Assembly: GCF_033473495.1 (NCBI RefSeq)
Contig: NC_088936.1
Location: 1,922,001-1,986,000, forward strand
DNA length: 64,000 bases
Reading direction: 5' to 3'
Source: Cercospora beticola
Taxonomy: Eukaryota; Ascomycota; Dothideomycetes; Mycosphaerellales; Mycosphaerellaceae
Position numbers and translations under genes: made by a program. Position 1 is the stretch's first letter, and each line of letters begins with the position of its first letter. The notes below the pieces were generated by a model that had not been told where the DNA came from, searched no databases, and worked only from the letters and a program-made list of their open reading frames with translations. Shown one piece after another: positions 21,232-30,942 of this stretch.

Positions 21232-22245
21232 ATGTACGCGCGATCATCTTTGCGATTCTTCACCAGCAAGCAACTCTCATACACAGCAAGCAGATCATAC
21301 AATCGAGTGCAGAGCATACCGCCGCTGAGAAACGCCCGACCTCAGCAGACCGCAAACATGACGACAGCGATTTTCAAACACATCGATACCACCACGTATA
21401 CCGGGAAGCCTTGGGGAAAGGTCGATGCCGACGCAACATCATTCAAACTCGAAGATGTAGAGCGCAACGTGCACAACATTCGAGGACGCGAACAAGAATT
21501 CACTACAGACAACTCCGGCTTCGCCGTATACAACTCGCCCGCGAAAGAGAAGCTGTTCACAGACGACAAGGCAGTGCGTGAGGGATACTATGCCGAGGTG
21601 GAAGACCTGCTCCGCAAGAACATCAAGGGTATCAAGAAGGTGCATATCTTTGACCACACAATTCGACGGAAGGACAAGGCTTCGCCGCGACAGCCCGTAC
21701 AGCAGGTGCATGTGGACCAGACTGCAGGAGCCACGGACGTTCGTGTGCGACGACATCTCTCATCAGAAGCGGACGAGCTTCTCAAGGGCCGCTACCAAAT
21801 CATAAACGTGTGGAGGCCCATAGGACATCCGGCGTCGGACTTCCCGCTCGCGGTTGTGGACTGGAGAAGTACGGAGCCGAAGGACTTCATCCCAGTCGAC
21901 CTTCTCTACCCAGTCCGTCCAGATTCCGCCATGGACGATGACGACAGAGGCAAAGAGCGCCTGGCAGACCCGGCTACTTTGCAGTCGACCGAAGGCTACG
22001 AAGCGCGAGGTGAGACGCTCGGAGTCGCAGCCAACGAAAACCACAAGTTCTACTATATGAAAGATATGACACCTGACGAGGTTATGCTGTTGAAGTGTTA
22101 TGACAGTTTCGGAGTCGGAGAGAAGTTCGAGCATGAAGGCATCGCCACTCGAACTCCACACACGGCTTTCTTTGATCCCAATACTCCTGCGGACGCGCCG
22201 GGTAGGCAGAGTATTGAGGTTCGATGCTTGGTATTCTACGAATAG
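21232..22245 (+). CDS. AsaB/CmcJ-like (GA4 desaturase family) oxidoreductase
   Basis: A member of the fungal family annotated as hydroxylase/desaturase AsaB or CmcJ-like, presumed iron-dependent oxidoreductases; the substrate is unknown. From 21232 the protein has 337 residues. From the second in-frame ATG at 21358 it has 295, the common family length. Family motifs are VHVDQTAGA (His160, Asp162), INVWRPIGHPASDFPLAVVDW and TPHTAFFDPN (His310), then a C-terminal SIEVRCLVFYE. The HxD...H spacing would fit a 2-oxoglutarate/Fe(II) facial triad, but that is inference. The 42-residue extension is rich in Arg, Ser and Tyr with no acidic residue, like a mitochondrial presequence. The first ATG has a weak context and the second a strong one (AAACATGAC), so two isoforms are possible. 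Confidence 0.88.
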   Translation: MYARSSLRFFTSKQLSYTASRSYNRVQSIPPLRNARPQQTANMTTAIFKHIDTTTYTGKPWGKVDADATSFKLEDVERNVHNIRGREQEFTTDNSGFAVYNSPAKEKLFTDDKAVREGYYAEVEDLLRKNIKGIKKVHIFDHTIRRKDKASPRQPVQQVHVDQTAGATDVRVRRHLSSEADELLKGRYQIINVWRPIGHPASDFPLAVVDWRSTEPKDFIPVDLLYPVRPDSAMDDDDRGKERLADPATLQSTEGYEARGETLGVAANENHKFYYMKDMTPDEVMLLKCYDSFGVGEKFEHEGIATRTPHTAFFDPNTPADAPGRQSIEVRCLVFYE

Positions 22246-23402
22246 GCATGAAATAGAGTGATATTGTTGATAGAATGCAGTCACGACCAGGAAGTTCGCC
22301 AAAGACCGCAATTTCCCACTACGCCCGTAAATCTTGTGCTCCATCTGACGCGTTTATGGCATCCCGGGCCATAGCGAACAACATCACTTCTTGCCCATTT
22401 TTGGGCCTGGAACTTGGAAAAACAATGCCAATGCGGGCCATATGCGCATGCCAGCCGCGCGAGCGCGCCTCAACACTCCGTTCTTATGCACATCTCCTAA
22501 TGGCATGCCACTTCCCGCGCGCACATGCAAACAAAATTTATCATTTGCGCACGTCATAGCCCTGACTAACGGCCTTTACTCCGGTGGTGGGAGGGCTACA
22601 GGTGGACTTCACCATATCTGGAACCTCTACTACGTGCCTCCGCTGCAGTGGGAACGGAAATATGCATAAAATCCAGTTCGCTTCCGAATATGCATGGCAG
22701 AAATTCTCCACTTCGCTCCCATACGTCGTCCGCGGGCTGGTACATAGTCACTTCCAGGACTTTGCGCGTGGCGCCTTCCAAAATGCTCGTGAGATTTGGC
22801 AACGGGGCAGGAGTGCTTGCAAAGGAAATCATTGTGGATGCTCGCAAGAATCACTTCTATGCAGATGGCCAGAAACTTTCATATCCTCGAGCAAATTCCC
22901 CGTAAGAGCTGCATGGCGGTGCTTCGTCCGAGAATCCAATATATCCATGTAGGGGACGGCTCCAGTCGGTAAGATATGGTCTCTTTCCAGTGCAGAATGC
23001 GAAGTATATCCACATCTCCACGCCAGCAATGCACAAGGCACAAGGATAAGGCAAGAGGGCTCAATCAGAGCTGGAGAAAACACAGGAATTGCAAGCAGTA
23101 ACTTGTACTTGTCACGCCACTCCATAACTGTGCTGCGCGCTTTTTCTAATCTCTGATTACTCCCCAGTGATGCAAGAATCTCGCACTCATACAGCAATCC
23201 TCCTAGGAAGCTGGCATGCTTGCCCGCTTCCGAAATAAGCGGCCGGTTGGGTGGCACGGCCAACAGGTCTCAATAGCTGCACTTCTGCCGACCTATTGTC
23301 TCGCAGGTACTTTTCTACACATTTTCTGGGCACGCGTGCTCCGTCAGCTTGAATCCTGTACACCTCTGCGATCACAGCGAATCCCGGACCACTCCAATCG
23401 CA
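22246..23402. other. Intergenic region without a supported gene
   Basis: About 1.2 kb between the AsaB-like gene and the Zn2Cys6 gene. The longest frame (22829-23263, minus) begins with TTG rather than ATG and has no recognised domain. I see no repeat or RNA gene. The right part presumably contains the promoter of the zinc-cluster gene. Confidence 0.4.
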
Positions 23403-24441
23403 ATGTCGTCAACCAAGCCGAAGCACAACAGGACTACACCGAACATTAAAGCTGCATGTGAAGAATGCCGGTATTTTCACCCAATGTACCTCGCAAGGGG
23501 AGATTTTGATGTGCTAATCTTTACCCACAGAATCAGAAAAACAAAGGTGAGGCTTGCAACAAAGGCCACAAAGCTCTCTCTCATCGGTCATGTCTGCGCA
23601 GTGTGATGGCGGCCGTCCCGCCTGTTCGCGATGTATCGAGAAAAACAAACGCTGCGAATACGACGCAGAGCCCGATGAGCATCGATCAGCGACCTTGAAG
23701 CGCAAATGCAAAGTCTTTGAGCAACGAGCCCTGGCTGGTGAGCGGCTACTCGTAGCCATGCGAGATCTTCCCGAAAGCGAAGCCGTTGGCATATTACGAA
23801 GACTGCGCGCTCAAGAAGGAATCGAAACAGTCGCAGCTTCTCTCGCTGAGCCCAGCTCTCGAGATACCCAGGAGCGTGAGACCTCTCTCACACTCTCTGC
23901 GGCAGGTTCCTATTCCAGTGCAGGCAGCACAGCCCCTCTGCCCACGACGTTCGAGAATCAGTCCCGGCTCCATGAACCTGATGAACAGCAACGGCAGAAT
24001 GAAAGACGTAACGAAGACGCCGAGATGGCTGGCCACAGTACAACGGATCAAAGACTCGCGATATCATTTCTCGTCGATACTGTGGCGAATTCCCAGACTT
24101 CGCCACAGCAGCGACCACTGCACGCCAACAACCAGGCCACTCCGCTCAATCCTTTAACAGTTCAAAGAATGGCAAGTTATCCCCCATTATCGATCGCCGC
24201 GGTCGAAACAAACAGGCGAGCCTCTGCACCCAATCCTTATATCGTTGCTGGCCCACAACCGAATCAACCCACCAGAGAAAACGAACGACCTCAACAGCAA
24301 ATCATACCATCTGCCTATGACGAAACAATGCAGAATATCGGAAAAGCGCCCGATCCAGGAAATGACTGGGATCAGTACTTCATGAGCGTTTCGTCGCTGC
24401 TCAAAAAAATAGGCGAGGGACCCCGTGGCGGACGCCAATGA
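23403..24441 (+). CDS. Short Zn2Cys6 zinc-cluster transcription factor, three exons
   Basis: A putative nuclear DNA-binding regulator. Exons 23403-23470, 23531-23546 and 23602-24441 join through GT-AG introns of 60 and 55 nt, giving 307 residues. The joined protein has a perfect binuclear cluster, C-x2-C-x6-C-x6-C-x2-C-x6-C at Cys19, 22, 29, 36, 39 and 46, with the basic segment RIRKTKCDGGRPACSRC. The middle exon is only 16 nt and lies inside the cluster, so a model lacking it would lose the DNA-binding domain. The remainder is Gln-, Asn- and Pro-rich and apparently disordered, with a small conserved-looking end (GNDWDQYFMSVSSLLKKIGEG). No fungal-specific middle homology region is present, so the protein is shorter than typical members. 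Target genes are unknown. Confidence 0.88.
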
Positions 24442-26251
24442 TATTTGCGATCGGTCTCGTTCTTCAGCATCTGTATTGCAGGCGGAGGGGCGTTTTTGAC
24501 GAGAGCATCACGATCGAGAATCGATGGCTATGTCAGGGCCACGTCTGCGCTCGCTTGACGAATGTGTCAGATTAGGGGTTGCGCTTTGTGAATCCCATAC
24601 AGCACGTTCCGTCCAAACGTGTTGGCGGTGAGCTTTGCAGGTCCCCCGCCACTAATGATGATCAAAAAGCAATGATGATGATGAAGAAGAGCACACAGCA
24701 ATGATACACGAGCAACAAGACCCACCACTGCGAGCGGCGTACAAGTGTACGCGGATACGGCCAACTAAGATTGGAGGAAACGCGAAGAAGTTGCAGAACA
24801 AGCTGGGGGTGGTGCAGCATTCTTCACACCAGCGTTCGCGTTTACCGTTCGTTCTCGCTCTTGCGCACTGCCTCCGATGCAACCCTGGACCTGGACCTGA
24901 CGTGGATAGAACGTGAGACGCCTGCTGTCTGACTGCTTCTTGTCGTCATAATTGTGCTGTGCATTCACCACATCAGGGAGAGGAACGCAACACGTACGTC
25001 TCAGGGCACGACGTGGACGCATACCGAATGCATTAGCCAGTGCATCGGTCGCACCATCTACAGTCGGAAAAGCTGGTAGGAGGTATCGGCTCGAGGTACC
25101 ACAAAAAGTCTGCAGCAGCAAGTGGAGCACATATGTCCCGACACTGATCGTGAGATACAATGGCAGGAAGTCGAGTCAGTAATGCTGGACAGGCGGGATC
25201 AATTCATCGCAAGTGTTCACCCGATTTTCACTACTGCTCTTCAAGTGGCGATTCAGGAAAACTACGACTCATCGCTGTGAGCCAACAAGGACAAGCAGCA
25301 GCTTCGGACGCGGACCTTTCATGCTGTGTAAGGCCAGGTGGATTCGCAAGCACCGCTGCACCAGCCGTAGCCGTAGCTCGCCGCTAGAACACTAGGTACG
25401 GCACGCCGCAGTCCATCGGGACCAAGGCCGCTCTTCAGACCCCAGTCACAGCAAGTCGTTCAACCCTAATGTTCCACAAAAGTTGCAGAAGCGCAGACTT
25501 GCCGTGCCGCAACTTGTGTGAGGGTCTGGGTGATGTGCAACTAGGATACAGATGCCGTGAGAGCGAACCTCCATCCATCCGTTCGTCACAGACGGGATGG
25601 CCGCCGTGCCCGAGACGAAAAATCGTCATCATGACTGAGGATCCAATCATCCCTGGCACCAGTGCTGGGAAATCCACATTCGTATCTTTGAGCGAGGTGT
25701 TGTCTTGCCCGTCGCTCGCCTTTCGTGCTCATAGGCAGGTAGAGGATGCAGTCTTCTCCGCAAAAAGGAGATATGTCCGTGGAAGAAGTCGGTTTTCCGT
25801 CCGTACTCTCACACGGCCTTGTGAGCGAGTGGTCGCGCAACGCAACGGCAAGACGGCTATTGACTACAGAAAGAATTACCAAGCAACACAAGCGGTGTTC
25901 TTTCGGCTCCGACGCAGGCGACGGCGTGATTGTCCTCGTCCCTGGGCCTTTTGTGTGGCGTTACTAACCCCTTGCGTCTTCACTTCATGCTTGGCCATTT
26001 TCTGCAGACATTGCAGTGATCGCTGCTCTAGACCACATTCGGGGCAAATGAGATGGCGATACGGTAACAGTGAAGCAAGTACAGACGCCGCAACTCCTCG
26101 CTAAAGAACTATTGCCTGTACCGTCCTTCCAGTCCGCTGGGCATTCGCATCGTACAATCTTTTTCAGCCGCACACCAAGCTGTATGGACTCGGGCTTCAC
26201 AGAGGGTGCCGGATCCGATTCCTCATGCTGCGAAGAGAAGGAACAGTACAT
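24442..26251. other. Intergenic region without a supported gene
   Basis: 1.8 kb between the convergent stops of the zinc-cluster gene and the HAD-fold gene. The frame at 25469-26104 (+) and others have no recognisable motif. A short ATGATGATG/AAGAAG simple-sequence patch lies near 24,655-24,690. Nothing else was seen. Confidence 0.4.
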
Positions 26252-27931
26252 TCAGTACTGCATGCCGCCGCTGCCGTAGCCTTGTCCGACATTGTCGTCA
26301 AGACTCTTGTAGCCGCCGCGGCCGCCTCCCCCTCGTCCTCGAGCTCCTCCACCACGTGCGTCCCGTCTGCCACGCGAAGGCGCGAAATTGCCGCGCGCCC
26401 CACGATTCCCGCCGGCGCCACCTCCGCGAGGTGCATTGTTGAAGTTGTTGCCATTCTGCTTCGGAATCCACGTGCCGTCGTTACGATTGCCACCGAAGCC
26501 ACCCCGACCGCCTTGATGAGTCTTCGCAGGTTTGTTGCCATGCTGTCGGCTTGCAACGAGTGGTGGGAAGTCTTCTTCGCGTGGGTGCTTCTTCGCGTTC
26601 TTAGCGTTGGGGAAGCTCGCTTCGTATTCGTCCTCGTTTGAATACTCCTGTTCGATCCTGAGCAGCACCTTTTCGCCGACTGTGGTTTCGAACTCGAATG
26701 CTTGGTGATCAGGCACAGGCTGCCAGTTCTGTATCCGGCTTGCTTCGATCGGTTTGGCTTGACGTCGCGTTGCGAGGACGACACAAGGCGTAGCGTTCTC
26801 CGTGTACACTTTGGCATTGGCAGGTACAGGTTGGACACGCGCAGCCCAGACTCGTTGCTCGTAGACGGCAAGACCGGTCACTTTCCATCTCATCTTCGCG
26901 CCAATGCCACCGACCTTGTTGAGGATGCTATGAGGCGCGGGCCGAGGTGTGATCAAGATGTTATTGGCCAGATGTTTGAGCTCGTGTTCCGGGCAGTTCT
27001 GCGGTGGCCTCACGAGCGAGCGAAGCCGATCGATATCTGCTTGCTCGATGAGGTAGCCGGTGTAGAATACCGATCGCTTGATCTTGTACGGAAGCGCGTT
27101 GCGTGGCGCCACGCCGTCCAAGATTGCCCGATTGTGGACATTGATCATCTTCTGAACTTCAGCCACTTCTGAAACGGGATCCATGAAGCTGTCCTGCTCC
27201 GTCACCTGGATCACTTCTGCCGTAATGGGCTGTCGCGGCACCGTTACTTGTGCTGTGGGGACTCCAGCCATCAACGTCTTGTTGAAGTCGGCAAAGAAGT
27301 CCCTGAATCCTTTGGTATGCTTGACACGATCCTCGTAGATGCGCAGCTCCTCGGCCTTGTGGTACGTGTAGACGATATCCCGCAGCAGCGCCTGCTTGAA
27401 AATCATGGTGCTGCCGAAGACCTCGCCATTTGGTCCACTCGAAGGCTTGAGGCAGACCATGTCGAAGACAAGTCCCTTGGACTGGACCATCCTGCCAATC
27501 AAGTCGGCAAATTCCTGCTCTTGCCTGCCCGTCAACAGCACCGTCAATGCATCCTCCTCCGCCATGGACAACTGCACCAGCTGCACAATCGATTCATTCC
27601 AACAGCCCTCCCAGGCCCGTGCCTCCTCTTTCTCGAGTCCTTCGCCAGTCGCCGCCAGAATACTGGGATTGTGCCACCAGCCGCCATTGTGCAGGAACTC
27701 TTGAGCCTGCAACGAGCCACAGGTTCCAGTATTCCAGACCTGCCGGTTCGGGAGTGGTGACTTGAACACTACACGAGGTTAGTGCTTTACTAACCGAGTA
27801 CTGCCAATCGGCCTACAAGTGTTGTCGAAGTCATAGACATGGATTGCCTTGATCTTGTCGACGGATGGGAGCTGTCGGTCCTGACAGCTCCAGCGCTTGA
27901 GTGCGGTGGGCGTGTGCGACAGCGCCATCAT
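26252..27931 (-). CDS. HAD-fold Swiss-army-knife (SAK) domain protein with RGG tail
   Basis: A fungal protein of the HAD-superfamily SAK type (predicted RNA-repair-like phosphatase fold); its role has not been established to my knowledge. Exons 27931-27817 and 27768-26252 give 543 residues, and the intron splits the phosphatase motif VYDFDNTLFKSP, with nucleophile Asp34 and Asp36. NGGWWHNPSIL and WNESIVQLVQ follow, and TGRQEQEFADLI matches the second part of the HAD domain. The C-terminal ~90 residues are a low-complexity RGG/GRG-rich tail, an RNA-binding type of sequence. In-frame ATGs lie at 27931 and 27928 (context GGGAATGATGG). A further one at 28069 would add 46 Arg-rich residues but has a poorer context. 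The RNA-related role is inference from fold and tail. Confidence 0.82.
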
Positions 27932-28743
27932 TCCCGACTTCAGCGAGTGACTGCGAGCAGGATGATGAAATGATGCGCGAGTCCGCACGTTCAAGTCCAA
28001 AGCGCGATTGCGACTGACGCGCTTGACTTCGGCTCTCGGAGGAACAAAATTCCGGGACCGCCAAGACATACCCCTTCGTTCCCAGCATCAGCACTAAAGG
28101 ACGGACTTGATCTGGGATTGAGACAATGCGTAATCAATCATGCGCTGAGGCGGCATCAAGCCGTCTCTGTTCATTATCTCTGTTGGATCACTGTGCTCAG
28201 CGGTTGAAAGTGTTCAAGGAAGCCATCGAGATTCACTTCAAAATTGTGCTTCTCCACCGTCAAAGACGACATACTGAGATCTGACCTGGTGCAGATTCGG
28301 CACACTCATATGCAACGGAATCCGTACGATGCTCACACCTGCAAGCTTTGACTTAGCCGTAAAAGACGATCGCGGAAGACACTCTCCTGAACCGTTACTT
28401 GATGCTTAAACACGCCACGAGGATGTTAACAAGTTGAGGGTTTGTGTAGGCGCTGCACAGCGCTAGCAGTCAGGTACTTGTTTTCATGAGTAGACTATCT
28501 GTGGTACTGGCCCATAATCCATACACCTGAGTGCTGGGAAGATGTGATAGAAAGTGCTGCTGTCTCCCTCCTTGAAGAACATGAAACTCACGACATATGT
28601 CGCGTATCCAGCCTCGATTGCGTGACTATCCAGGACCCGCCATTACGTCCCAGCTGTGATTCATGGTCTCGTCGCAGTCATGACCCGCACGTATGCTTTT
28701 GGCCTTCGACTTGCTCCTGCCACCAGCCAAATAGGAGATGCAA
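27932..28743. other. Intergenic region
   Basis: Contains the promoter and possible N-terminal extension (up to 28069) of the HAD-fold gene, plus the 3' flank of the F-box-like gene (minus strand). No other gene was recognised. Confidence 0.4.
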
Positions 28744-29385
28744 TCAGCTTAAAAGCTTCACAAGCTCCACTTTGACATCACACTCGTGAGCCTCCACCTC
28801 TCCACTAATTTCTTGTAACACCGCTCTTACTGTTCGAGAAGAATCGTAAATTGCCAACACATTCAGCATATCCTTTACTTCACGCCCCTTCCCGCCATAC
28901 TCGCAAAGGCCCCTGACGAAGTTCACCAGATCACCAGCCAGTCTTCGAGCAGAGTAATGCTTGTTATAAGGGATCTCCAACCGCGTAAGATTGGGAGTTT
29001 GCGCAATCAATGGCTTCAAGAAGAAGTCATGGCACATACTGACATACTGCAGGCGAACCAGACGCACTGCTTGAGCATTGTTGCCGCGGATCGCGCGCAT
29101 CCAGTCCGTGAAGTGATCGCTGTTGGAGAAGTGGAAGACATTGTTGCCATAGAAGACCGGCGCTGCTTCTCTGTTGCTGAGAGCGCTGACGCGCAGGAAG
29201 GAAACCGCCAATTGTCTGCTTGTGCTATCCGTTTGGCGAGTTGTAGAGTATCGACCCTTTGCTGCGATTGTCCCTCGTCTGCGCGATATGATTATGGTGC
29301 CCTCGAAGACCAACGTATGATGATAGATCTCGTTCCTGATCTCAGCGGGTAGATCAAATAATGTGACCGGTCCTGGTTGAGACAT
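28744..29385 (-). CDS. F-box-like fungal protein of unknown function
   Basis: From the ATG at 29385 the protein has 213 residues. It starts with an F-box-like helix (LFDLPAEIRNEIYHHTL), a motif very common in lineage-expanded fungal proteins with an R-N-x-I-Y/F signature. FLRVSALSNREAAPVFYGNNVFHF follows, the typical second conserved block, and then a leucine-rich C-terminal half. F-box-like proteins may act as SCF adaptors, but many of this fungal class are uncharacterised. The frame stays open upstream to 30039, but its first codon there is GTG and lies only 72 bp from the upstream gene's stop. The ATG at 29385 sits in an excellent context (ATCACAATGTC), so I choose it. Confidence 0.72.
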   Translation of the reverse strand: MSQPGPVTLFDLPAEIRNEIYHHTLVFEGTIIISRRRGTIAAKGRYSTTRQTDSTSRQLAVSFLRVSALSNREAAPVFYGNNVFHFSNSDHFTDWMRAIRGNNAQAVRLVRLQYVSMCHDFFLKPLIAQTPNLTRLEIPYNKHYSARRLAGDLVNFVRGLCEYGGKGREVKDMLNVLAIYDSSRTVRAVLQEISGEVEAHECDVKVELVKLLS

Positions 29386-30111
29386 TGTGATGGCTTGCGC
29401 TGATGAGCCGGTGTGCTGAACAGCGAAAGAGATCGATTTGCTGTGGTGGATCCCAGCGCAAGAGCTGACGGCAGCCAAACGATGTTCCAGCAACTGTGGG
29501 CTAGGACGGGTGGTGGACGGTTTCGTTGCTCGCACTCGCCGGTCTGTTCGGTGCGTTTCGATACTCGAGAGAGGAGGTGAATCGAGCGCTGGATCTGGTA
29601 TCTGCCAACTAACCTGACGCAAGTGAGTGCCAGCGATATTAGTTATGGTAGGAAGCGGTCCTGTCATTGAGGGTGAAGTTATGTTCACTTCACGAGGATA
29701 CCGTCGTCGGGTGCTCTTGACTGGACTATGATTGACATCAGAATCGACGCTGGAGATCAATTTCATGCCATCAGCCGGGCCTGCATCCGTACCTCCACAA
29801 CACTTGGAGGCTTGCGAAGCCCAAGACTCAGTGCATGGGGACCGTCTTTGTGGGGACCGATGCGCTTGTGGGCTGCGACGACTGCGAGTCGGCTGCGCGC
29901 TTCTTTCGTGTCTCATGATCCTTAGCTGCCTACCAGGTGGGCTCCCTTCGTACTGCCTGATGTCACGAGCGATCGCTAGGTCGGATGGTGTGTATTGGGT
30001 ACAGCTTGGTATCTCATTGCCACGGTCCGTCACCGTCACTCATGCCTGTTTGAGATTGTCGATTCGTTGCGATTTGCCAGAGAGCGTCGCACGCTCTCAT
30101 GTCGCCCGCGA
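29386..30111. other. Intergenic region upstream of the F-box-like gene
   Basis: Between the bZIP stop codon and the chosen F-box-like start. The minus strand is open in frame with the F-box-like gene for almost the whole stretch and encodes an Arg/Ser/Pro-rich sequence with several internal ATGs. Some of it could be an N-terminal extension, but more likely it is leader and promoter. Confidence 0.4.
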
Positions 30112-30942
30112 TCAAATGCCCTTCGCAACTTCTTCCGCGATTTCCTTGGCCTTGTGCTCGTTGTAACGATGGAGAGGTGTGCACTTACAGCCTGCCGTGG
30201 GATCGTGCGACAGGGCGCAATATCGGAGGGTCGAGAATTCATCTCGAAGGACGCGGACCTCGTGATGGAGAAGAGTGTTAGTCTGCTCGATCTCCCGAGC
30301 GCGATCCTCAATCTCTTTGGCGGAGCGCTTCTTCTTGCGACGGGTTTTGGCCGCTGCTATGCGATTGCGCTCCCGACTGATCTTGAGTTTCTCATCCTCT
30401 TCGCTACCTTCGTCAGATACACTGCCCGTGCGCTCATCATCGCGATCGTGGTTTCGCTTGCTTGCCGAAGAAGGACGCGCGGGACCTCCACTACTCTTCG
30501 GACGTTGCGGAAGAGATTGGCGCGGCGTCGACATGTTGTCGGCGCTCTGAATGCTGCGTAAGCCATAAACACTTTGTCGGTCGCCAACGGAAGACGACCG
30601 CTGCGCTTTTTCACGATCGCTCGGAGTCTGTTTGGCGCTCCGGTCGCGCAATCGCGCCGTAATTGGAAAAGCTGTGCTGTTACCCATGAGTATTTGCGGA
30701 GGAGATAGTGACATTGACGCGTCAAAGGAGGGCATTGCCGCCGTAGCGCGGCCTGGGAGATTCGGCGCAGCGAGCTCTGGTGTTGTAGAAGATGATGCGG
30801 CTATCTGTGGCAAAGAGCCGTTCCAGTCAGACGTGGAAGGGTTTGCATAGTCTATGGACGGGGTCTGCAGGTCGAGCGCGATGCCGTAGACTAGCTGCTG
30901 ATCGGCCCAGGTGGCAGGAGTTGGCATTGGACTAGTTAGCAT
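30112..30942 (-). CDS. bZIP transcription factor (Atf/CREB-like)
   Basis: A 276-residue nuclear DNA-binding regulator. The N-terminal two thirds are Ser/Pro/Thr-rich and disordered, with an acidic patch (GSEEDEKLK) just before the basic region. The basic region RERNRIAAAKTRRKKK is at about 190-206 with the conserved N-x7-R spacing, and the zipper follows at about 210-240 (hydrophobic heptads in EIEDRAREIEQTNTLLHHEV). The C-terminal segment has three closely spaced cysteines (YCALSHDPTAGCKC). The basic-region sequence resembles the Atf/CREB stress-regulator group rather than Yap (no Q-x2-A-Q-x-A-F signature). The ATG at 30942 lies after about 200 nt of AT-richer leader. It is a single exon; its targets are unknown. 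Confidence 0.9.
   Translation of the reverse strand: MLTSPMPTPATWADQQLVYGIALDLQTPSIDYANPSTSDWNGSLPQIAASSSTTPELAAPNLPGRATAAMPSFDASMSLSPPQILMGNSTAFPITARLRDRSAKQTPSDREKAQRSSSVGDRQSVYGLRSIQSADNMSTPRQSLPQRPKSSGGPARPSSASKRNHDRDDERTGSVSDEGSEEDEKLKISRERNRIAAAKTRRKKKRSAKEIEDRAREIEQTNTLLHHEVRVLRDEFSTLRYCALSHDPTAGCKCTPLHRYNEHKAKEIAEEVAKGI

Noticed and set aside
22829..23263. 144-codon minus-strand frame with a somewhat hydrophobic middle.
   Set aside because: Starts with TTG, has no ATG near its beginning, and no family is recognised.
25469..26104. 211-codon plus-strand open frame.
   Set aside because: Arg/Cys-rich without motif; no splice partners and no homology recognised.
29386..30039. Upstream extension of the F-box-like frame to 431 codons.
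   Set aside because: The first codon is GTG, the extension is low complexity, and it runs to within 72 bp of the bZIP stop; the ATG at 29385 has a far better context.
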